Source: Thermoflexibacter sp.
Lineage (GTDB): Bacteria > Bacteroidota > Bacteroidia > Cytophagales > Thermoflexibacteraceae
Length of the DNA: 8,933 nucleotides
Direction: 5' to 3'
Assembly: GCA_025455345.1 (NCBI GenBank)
Contig: JALOMS010000156.1
Span: 1-8,933 of the forward strand
The translations under genes and the position numbers were made by a program. Below the pieces are notes generated by a model that saw nothing but the letters and a program-made list of their open reading frames with translations, was not told where the DNA came from and ran no database searches. Positions 1 to 5,412 of this stretch are shown one piece after another (position 1 is the stretch's first letter; each line of letters begins with the position of its first letter).

Positions 1-1140
1 TGCTAATGTCTTGCCTGTCAGGTATTTGAGCGTATCATTTTTGAATCCTATCAATAGTACATTTTCTGGAGAGCCAGCCCCCAAATAAAGATTTTCCCAC
101 AGTTTAGTAGGTGTTTGCATTTCTTCTGCTACTTTTATTCGTATCTTCTTGTCCATGAGCCTTTTCATCCACTCCTTGTTCCCACCTTCTTGTACCCAAG
201 GCGGCATAGCGGCATCCAATCCCGTTGCCCCAGCGATATAGGTGTACATATCCGTAGTAATTTCCAGCCCTGCTTTGCGCGCAGAATCTATTTTTTCTAT
301 GACGGTATCTATTTTCCCCCAATTATCTTTGCCTGCGGCTTTCAAATGGTAAATTTCCGCACGAATTCCTGCTTGTTTGGCGATAGTAATTAGCTCATCT
401 ACAGCTTCTAAAAAACTATTGCCTTCGCTCCGCAAATGAGAAATATACAAGCCATCATACTCTGCGGCTACCTTACAAAGAGCTATTAGTTCGTCTGTTT
501 TTGCATAAAAAGCGGGCGCATAAATCAAAGACGAGCCTACCCCCAATGCGCCCTCTTCCATTCCTTGCCTGACCAATTCCTGCATTTTTTTAAGCTCTTC
601 CGCATTAGGAGGTCTATTCTCATACCCCAATACATGAATCCTAACCGTAGTCGCTCCTACAAAAGAAGCAACATTACAAGCGATGCCCTTCTTTTCTAAA
701 AAACTCAAATATTCGCCCAGAGTTGTCCATTCTATCTTATATTGTAAATCCCCCATATCCTCTTGGAACTCTTGTTTCATCTTTTCATTCAAAGGACCCA
801 TAGACATTCCCTCCCCAAAAATCTCTATTGTAACTCCTTGTCTAATATCACTTTGTGATTTGCCATCGATGATTAGCGACTCTGTTGCCCAACTGAGCAT
901 ATTGATAAATCCGGGCGCAACAGCAAGCCCTTTGGCATCTATCTCGCTTTTGCCTTTTGCCTTACTCAAATCCCCAATCGCCACAATTGTATCTGCATTG
1001 ACAGCAATATCCGCTTTTATAGGAGCAGTCCCACTTCCATCATATACTGTTCCATTGCGAATCACTAAATCGTAAGTCTGTGGTGCATTATTACACCCAC
1101 CCATTACCAATATGGATAATAACAAGATAAAATTTTTCAT
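1..1140 (-). CDS. D-aminoacylase / N-acyl-D-amino-acid deacylase-like amidohydrolase, lipoprotein (partial, C-terminus off window)
   Basis: The reading frame is open from the ATG at 1140 to the left edge, giving 380 residues without a stop. The N-terminus MKNFILLLSILVMGGC is a lipoprotein signal with the lipid-acceptor Cys at residue 16, so the enzyme probably sits on a membrane in the periplasm or at the surface. Next comes the amidohydrolase N-terminal beta domain (YDLVIRNGTVYDGSG, about residues 23-37), then APGFIN at 75-80. YISHLRSEG (His235) and EIYHLKAAGKDNWGK (His265) match the two barrel histidines of D-aminoacylases (His220 and His250 in the Alcaligenes enzyme, also 30 apart). The usual HxH after PGFID is absent: the sequence reads PGFINMLSWATESL, and Glu110 (FGEGMSMGP) stands where the bridging Cys96 is expected. 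Known family members hydrolyse N-acyl-D-amino acids; the substrate here is unknown. Family length is roughly 480-560, so perhaps 100-180 residues are missing. Certain as an amidohydrolase, less so in activity. Confidence 0.9.
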   Translation of the reverse strand, partial: MKNFILLLSILVMGGCNNAPQTYDLVIRNGTVYDGSGTAPIKADIAVNADTIVAIGDLSKAKGKSEIDAKGLAVAPGFINMLSWATESLIIDGKSQSDIRQGVTIEIFGEGMSMGPLNEKMKQEFQEDMGDLQYKIEWTTLGEYLSFLEKKGIACNVASFVGATTVRIHVLGYENRPPNAEELKKMQELVRQGMEEGALGVGSSLIYAPAFYAKTDELIALCKVAAEYDGLYISHLRSEGNSFLEAVDELITIAKQAGIRAEIYHLKAAGKDNWGKIDTVIEKIDSARKAGLEITTDMYTYIAGATGLDAAMPPWVQEGGNKEWMKRLMDKKIRIKVAEEMQTPTKLWENLYLGAGSPENVLLIGFKNDTLKYLTGKTLA

Positions 1141-1254
1141 ATTCCCTTTAGTTTGTGTATTATTACAAAAAAAATCAGTGATTATAAAGATAAATGATGC
1201 GGATTAAAATAAAGGCTAATTTTCTTATTTTTAGTTCATAATTTTTAATAAATC
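1141..1254. promoter_or_regulatory. Divergent intergenic region with two near-consensus -7 boxes
   Basis: These 114 AT-rich bases separate the amidohydrolase (-) from the AraC regulator (+). On the minus strand TATCTTTA (1192-1185) differs from the Bacteroidota -7 consensus TAnnTTTG at one position and would give a 5' UTR of roughly 40 bases. On the plus strand TAATTTTC (1217-1224) also differs at one position and would give a UTR of roughly 24 bases. I found no convincing -33 TTG at the expected spacing for either. No Shine-Dalgarno sequence precedes either start, which is normal for this phylum. Confidence 0.35.
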
Positions 1255-2070
1255 ATGAGTCCTTCTTTGGATATAAGACAACTTTATTTGCCCGTACAAC
1301 CTACTGTATGCCAAAATGCTACATCTGTAACCTACCAAGAGTTTTTACCAGAAGCAAAGTTGCAGGAATACATCTATTGTTATTGGCAATTAAAAACAAG
1401 AGAAAAACTACAAGAGCCTTTTATTTATCGAGTAGTAGCAGACGGATGCATAGATATTTTCTTTGAATTAGACAATCCTCAAGAAAACTTTGTCATGGGT
1501 TTTTGCAAAACCTACACAGAGTTTCCCCTTACTAACTCCTTCAATTACATTGGCATACGATTTTTGCCTACTATGTTTCCTCTGATTTTTAATATAAATG
1601 CCCTCTTAATTAGCAATCGCTTTGCATATTTAAGGGATATTATCCCTGCTACCGCCAATTTTATTACCTCACACTTCGCTCCTACACAAGATATAGAAAA
1701 CATTAAAAGTCAATTAGATACCTATTTTGTTCACCTGCTTTCCAAAGTATCCTTAAAGGTAGATAAAAGATTTTATAATGCTATTTATCTTATTCTCAAA
1801 AACTTAGGAACAATCAATGTAGAGAAAGATTTAGATACGGGAGTCAGTCCCAGACAAATGCGGAGATTGTTTGAGTATTACATAGGAGATACAGCCAAAA
1901 CCTTTAGCCAAGTAGTTCGTTTTCAACACATTTTGAATGCAAAACCATCAAAACAAAGTCTTAAACAAAACAAGTTGTTTTTTGATGTAGGCTATTACGA
2001 CCAAGCACATTTTATCAAAGAGTTCAAAAATTTTTATGGTGTTACTCCTTCCCAAGCATTTGGGCGATAA
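1255..2070 (+). CDS. AraC-family transcriptional regulator with DUF6597-type N-terminal domain
   Basis: This 271-residue cytoplasmic DNA-binding protein has the AraC/XylS C-terminal double helix-turn-helix. The first helix pair is around residues 188-208 (LDTGVSPRQMRRLFEYYIG) and the second around 240-267, with the signature FFDVGYYDQAHFIKEF followed by GVTPSQ. The N-terminal part has the pattern of DUF6597-type sensor regions: YIYCYWQL (39-46), VADGCIDIFF (61-70), a conserved MGF and YIGIRFLP (98-105). The effector is unknown. The ATG at 1255 is the first in the frame and is preceded by an AT-rich leader. The VOC gene follows after 74 bases on the same strand, and the amidohydrolase is divergent, so either could be a target; that link rests only on position. 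Length and motifs are complete, with no sign of damage. Confidence 0.9.
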   Translation: MSPSLDIRQLYLPVQPTVCQNATSVTYQEFLPEAKLQEYIYCYWQLKTREKLQEPFIYRVVADGCIDIFFELDNPQENFVMGFCKTYTEFPLTNSFNYIGIRFLPTMFPLIFNINALLISNRFAYLRDIIPATANFITSHFAPTQDIENIKSQLDTYFVHLLSKVSLKVDKRFYNAIYLILKNLGTINVEKDLDTGVSPRQMRRLFEYYIGDTAKTFSQVVRFQHILNAKPSKQSLKQNKLFFDVGYYDQAHFIKEFKNFYGVTPSQAFGR

Positions 2071-2109
2071 TTTGTCCGTTTTTTACAATTTTTCCTTGCA
2101 GATGACTCC

Positions 2110-2117
2110 TAATTTTG
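2110..2117 (+). promoter_or_regulatory. -7 promoter box (TAATTTTG) of the VOC gene
   Basis: The sequence is an exact match to the Bacteroidota -7 consensus TAnnTTTG. It lies 27 bases upstream of the ATG at 2145, giving an expected UTR of about 20 bases. It suggests the VOC gene has its own promoter in addition to any read-through from the AraC gene. It also overlaps the alternative TTG start at 2115, which argues for the ATG at 2145. No well-spaced -33 TTG is visible. Confidence 0.45.
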
Positions 2118-2144
2118 TTTCATCAAATTAAATTTTATAACATT

Positions 2145-2525
2145 ATGAAACTCAATGCAGGAATCATCACAGACAAGCTCAAGGAAAGTAAAGAATTCTA
2201 TACCAATTATTTAGGATTTGGAGTTACTTTCGAAAATGAGTTCTATTTGCTTTTACATACACCTAATCAGCAAGCAGAACTAAGTTTTTTGCTTCCTAAT
2301 CATGCCAGTCAGCAACCTTTTTTCCACCCTCCTTTCAAAGGGGAAGGAGTCTATCTGACGATTGAGGTCGAAGATGTAGATAGCATCTATCAATTACTCA
2401 TAAGCAAGGGAGTAGCCATCAAAATACCTATGCGCCAAGAACCTTGGGGCGACAAACACTTCGCTATCCAAGACCCCAATGGTGTAGGTATAGATATAGT
2501 AACTTACTCTCCACCCGAATCTTAA
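2145..2525 (+). CDS. VOC superfamily protein (glyoxalase/bleomycin-resistance/dioxygenase fold)
   Basis: This 126-residue single-domain cytoplasmic protein shows the paired beta-alpha-beta-beta-beta pattern of the VOC fold. The first half contains KLKESKEFYTNYLGFGVTFE (11-30). The second half contains VYLTIEVEDVDSIYQLLISKG (69-89) and then EPWGDKHFAIQDPNGVGIDIV (99-119). The GD..F...DPNG segment is the classic C-terminal signature. Family members include glyoxalase I, extradiol dioxygenases and drug-binding resistance proteins, and nothing here identifies the substrate. The usual first metal histidine near residue 5 is not seen, so metal-dependent catalysis is uncertain. The ATG at 2145 is preferred over the TTG at 2115 because the family fold begins at MKLNAGI and the TTG lies inside the -7 box. 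The stop codon overlaps that of the converging DUF423 gene. Confidence 0.85.
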   Translation: MKLNAGIITDKLKESKEFYTNYLGFGVTFENEFYLLLHTPNQQAELSFLLPNHASQQPFFHPPFKGEGVYLTIEVEDVDSIYQLLISKGVAIKIPMRQEPWGDKHFAIQDPNGVGIDIVTYSPPES

Positions 2526-2899
2526 GTCTTTCTTTTTAAAGATGCTATTGCCAAAAGTAGCCAACCAGCTATCATACTTACTCCACCAATCGGCGTAATA
2601 GCACCCCAAGTATTTATGCCTGTAAGACAAAGAATATACAAAGAACCAGAAAAAATAATAACCCCAACAAGAAGGCAATAGCCCGCATATTGGAGGAGTT
2701 TTACAGGCTGATAATGACCTAACAAACCTATAAACAAAAGAGCTAAAGCATGATAAAAATGATATTTGACGGCTGTTTCAAAAGTTTCCATTCTCTGATT
2801 GGCTTCTAAAATAGGCTTGAGGGCATGCGCCCCAAATGCACCAATCATAACTCCAAACATGGCTAAAATCGCACCTATGGTAACGAATCTTTGTAACAT
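2522..2899 (-). CDS. DUF423 family small inner-membrane protein (YgdD-like)
   Basis: This 125-residue integral membrane protein has about four hydrophobic segments, around residues 5-24, 50-62, 70-91 and 98-119. DUF423 hallmarks are visible: GAFGAHALK (20-28), FETAVKYHFYHALALL (40-55), IIFSGSLYIL (81-90) and TPIGG (102-106). The family is widespread in bacteria and its function is not established. The ATG at 2899 is chosen over an upstream TTG at 2926 because family members start just before the first membrane segment and an exact -7 box lies at 2948-2941, leaving a UTR of about 35 bases. The gene is divergent from the DUF5916 gene and converges on the VOC gene with overlapping stop codons, so it appears to be monocistronic. 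Confidence 0.88.
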   Translation of the reverse strand: MLQRFVTIGAILAMFGVMIGAFGAHALKPILEANQRMETFETAVKYHFYHALALLFIGLLGHYQPVKLLQYAGYCLLVGVIIFSGSLYILCLTGINTWGAITPIGGVSMIAGWLLLAIASLKRKT

Positions 2900-2940
2900 A
2901 ATTTTATAATTTAATTTTTTTATCAATGATTTATGTACAA

Positions 2941-2948
2941 CAAAAATA
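2941..2948 (-). promoter_or_regulatory. -7 promoter box (TATTTTTG) of the DUF423 gene
   Basis: On the minus strand 2948-2941 reads TATTTTTG, an exact match to TAnnTTTG, 41 bases upstream of the DUF423 ATG. No correctly spaced -33 TTG was found. It lies 22 bases from the oppositely facing box at 2971-2978, so the two promoters share DNA and their upstream regions overlap. Confidence 0.45.
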
Positions 2949-2970
2949 GGACATTGCCCTTATTTTCTCC

Positions 2971-2978
2971 TATCTTTG
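2971..2978 (+). promoter_or_regulatory. -7 promoter box (TATCTTTG) of the DUF5916 gene
   Basis: This is an exact match to the Bacteroidota -7 consensus TAnnTTTG, 61 bases upstream of the TTG start at 3040. A TTG at 2954-2956 could serve as the -33 element, but the 14-base gap is shorter than the usual 17-19. The predicted UTR is about 55 bases and AT-rich. Confidence 0.5.
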
Positions 2979-3039
2979 CACCACATATCTACCAATTCAT
3001 TGACTATTTTTATTTTTTTATCTCTTAAATTTCTATCAC

Positions 3040-5301
3040 TTGAAATCATTTCTACTTGTTTTTGTTTTTATTAGCTCTCTACTTTTCATTTTAGATAAAC
3101 TAAACGCTCAAAATACTGACTCTAAGGGTGTCAATGAAGACCAGTATCGCTTACTTATTCGCAAGGCAAAGCATAAAATACTACTTGATGGCAAATTGGA
3201 CGAGGAAGATTGGAAAAATGCAGAGGTTGCCAAGGATTTTTGGCAGTTTTTCCCCTTCGATTCTTCGCGCGCCATAGGTAAAACTGAAGTTAGAACCGTA
3301 TTTGATGAGAATTTTCTCTACATTGGGGCTATTTGTTTGCAACCGAATAAATACATAGTTACTTCTTTAAGAAGGGATTTTGCGCGCGGAAGTTCCGATG
3401 TTTTTGGTATCAATTTAGACCCTTTCAGAGACAAACTCAATGGCTTTAATTTTGCTGTTAGTCCTTATAACGTGCAGCGCGAGGGCTTGATTTTCAATGG
3501 ACAAGACCTAAACATAGATTGGGATAATAAGTGGTACTCACAAGTAACCAATCTGGAAGATAAATGGATAGTAGAAATTGCACTTCCTTTCAAAACTCTG
3601 CGCTACAAACGCACCGAAGGGCAAAATACTTGGTTGATTAATTTTGTGAGGAATGATTTGGTGAAAAATGAAGCGGGGTCTTGGTCGCCTATTCCGCGCA
3701 TTTTCCCTGGGGCGGCTTTGGCTTTCTCTGGCACGTTGGTTTGGGAAGAACCACCCCCACAACCAAGTGCGAATATTTCTGTGATTCCCTACGTATTGGC
3801 AAGTGGAAATCGAGACTTTCAGAATAATAAACCCACTGACTCAGAGTTTAATACAGGCTTTGATGCCAAAGTTGCAGTTACGCCTTCTCTTAATCTGGAC
3901 TTGACTGTAAACCCCGATTTTGCCCAAGTGGAAGTAGATAGACAAGTAACCAATTTAAGCCGTTTTGAGTTGTTTTTCCCCGAACGCCGTCAGTTCTTCT
4001 TGGAAAATAGCGACCTCTTTGGCAGTTTTGGACTGAACAATAGCAATCCTTTCTTCTCTCGTAGGATAGGGCTAATCAACAATCCAAGAACAGGGTTTAA
4101 TGAAAAAATACCTATCCTTGCGGGTGCGCGCCTGAGTGGGAGGCTCAACAAAGATTGGCGAATTGGCTTGCTAAGTATCCAGACGGGGCGCAAGGAATCT
4201 GCAAGCCAAACAAGTACCAATTATAGCATGGTTGCTATCCAAAGGCGAGTTTTTAGCCGTTCTAATCTTGCTTTTGTATTTGTAAACAAAGAACCTTTTA
4301 ATAAAGTGGGTGATACACTTAGGCAAAATTTTAATAGAGTGGTAGGTCTGGAATACAATCTTGCTTCTGCCAACAATCGCTGGCAGGGCAAAGCGTTCTA
4401 TCATAGGTCGTTATCGCCTGAAAACTTGGCTCGCCAGTACATTGCCGCAGGGCGAATCGTATATAACGAGCCTACTTTTGGATTTTCTAATCGCTGGGAA
4501 AATATTGGTGAAAATTACAATGCAGAAGTAGGTTTTGTTCCTCGCAAAGGCACACTACGCAACGCAGGTGATATGACTTTTATCTACTATCCAAAAGGGA
4601 AGATTGCCAAAACAGTCAATAATTTTTACTTGAATCCTGATTATGATGTGATTTATGGCGTACCACAGGGGAGAATTTTGGACTGGGACGCAGGGCTTTT
4701 TGGTGGGATACAGTTCCAGAACTCTGCCAATCTTACTTTTGCCTTCTTCAGACACGACTATACCTATTTATTTTCGTCTTTTGACCCCAGCAATACGGGA
4801 GGGCAAGAGCTACCCGCTAATACGGATTATCTTTACAGAAGCCACCGCCTAAGTTTTAGCTCTAATCTACGAAAATCTTTGTTCTTTAACTTTGCTACAC
4901 GTATAGGAAAATACTTCAATGGAAGAATATTCGCTTTCCAATCTGCCATTAACTATCGCTTACAGCCGTATGGAATTTTTGCCTTAGATTTTAATTACAA
5001 TCGCATTCGATTACCACAGCCATATAGTAGTTCGGATTTGTTGCTTATCGGACCCCGAATGGAGTTATCTTTTTCCAATAGCTTATTTTTTACAGCAATC
5101 ATGCAATACAATAATCAAATCAATAATGTCAATCTAAATATGCGATTGCAATGGAGATTCAAGCCTGTTTCTGACTTATTTATTGTTTATACAGATAATT
5201 ATTATGCTACGGAAAGTAGAGAAAACGGAAATATTATTCGTGCCTTCCAGCCCAAAAATAGGGCTTTGGTTTTTAAGCTTACCTATTGGTTGAATATATA
5301 A
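3040..5301 (+). CDS. DUF5916 outer-membrane protein with N-terminal CBM9-like domain
   Basis: This 753-residue protein starts with a signal peptide (MKSFLLVFVFISSLLFI, cleavage expected after NAQ at about residue 24). A CBM9-like beta-sandwich follows, roughly residues 40-235: KILLDGKLDEEDW at 47-59, FDENFLYIGAIC at 88-99, and a segment ending in GTLVWEEPPP. The DUF5916 region runs to the C-terminus. Its signature is NPDFAQVEVD and then RFELFFPERRQFFLEN (291-323), after which alternating aromatic/polar strands suggest an outer-membrane beta-barrel. Proteins of this type are common in Bacteroidota; a role in binding or passing carbohydrate-like substrates is only inferred from the CBM9 resemblance. 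The start is TTG: there is no in-frame ATG, GTG or other TTG between it and the in-frame TGA at 3001, and it places the signal peptide exactly. No glycan-utilisation genes lie nearby, so it appears to be a stand-alone gene with its own promoter. Confidence 0.9.
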   Translation: MKSFLLVFVFISSLLFILDKLNAQNTDSKGVNEDQYRLLIRKAKHKILLDGKLDEEDWKNAEVAKDFWQFFPFDSSRAIGKTEVRTVFDENFLYIGAICLQPNKYIVTSLRRDFARGSSDVFGINLDPFRDKLNGFNFAVSPYNVQREGLIFNGQDLNIDWDNKWYSQVTNLEDKWIVEIALPFKTLRYKRTEGQNTWLINFVRNDLVKNEAGSWSPIPRIFPGAALAFSGTLVWEEPPPQPSANISVIPYVLASGNRDFQNNKPTDSEFNTGFDAKVAVTPSLNLDLTVNPDFAQVEVDRQVTNLSRFELFFPERRQFFLENSDLFGSFGLNNSNPFFSRRIGLINNPRTGFNEKIPILAGARLSGRLNKDWRIGLLSIQTGRKESASQTSTNYSMVAIQRRVFSRSNLAFVFVNKEPFNKVGDTLRQNFNRVVGLEYNLASANNRWQGKAFYHRSLSPENLARQYIAAGRIVYNEPTFGFSNRWENIGENYNAEVGFVPRKGTLRNAGDMTFIYYPKGKIAKTVNNFYLNPDYDVIYGVPQGRILDWDAGLFGGIQFQNSANLTFAFFRHDYTYLFSSFDPSNTGGQELPANTDYLYRSHRLSFSSNLRKSLFFNFATRIGKYFNGRIFAFQSAINYRLQPYGIFALDFNYNRIRLPQPYSSSDLLLIGPRMELSFSNSLFFTAIMQYNNQINNVNLNMRLQWRFKPVSDLFIVYTDNYYATESRENGNIIRAFQPKNRALVFKLTYWLNI

Positions 5302-5374
5302 TAAACTGATTATCAAGACATTAACAAGGAGCATATAAAATAACTTAACGTCTTCCCAAAATTATGAATTTATA

Positions 5375-5406
5375 TATCAAAAGGGAATATTACTTCCCTT
5401 TTGATA
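5375..5406. terminator. Bidirectional terminator hairpin between convergent genes
   Basis: A perfect 13-bp inverted repeat, TATCAAAAGGGAA (5375-5387) and TTCCCTTTTGATA (5394-5406), encloses the 6-base loop TATTAC. On either strand the stem carries an A-run before and a U-run after the GGGAA/TTCCC core, so it can terminate in both directions. It lies 73 bases after the DUF5916 stop and 6 bases after the TonB receptor stop (read on the minus strand), exactly where a shared terminator is expected. The rest of 5302-5412 shows no gene. Confidence 0.8.
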
Positions 5407-5412
5407 AAAATT

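Noticed and set aside
683..1075. 130-codon plus-strand ORF
   Set aside because: It is the antisense shadow of the amidohydrolase, whose family motifs are clear on the minus strand.
2394..2678. 94-codon minus-strand ORF
   Set aside because: It overlaps both the VOC and DUF423 genes out of frame, and its residues match no family I recognise.
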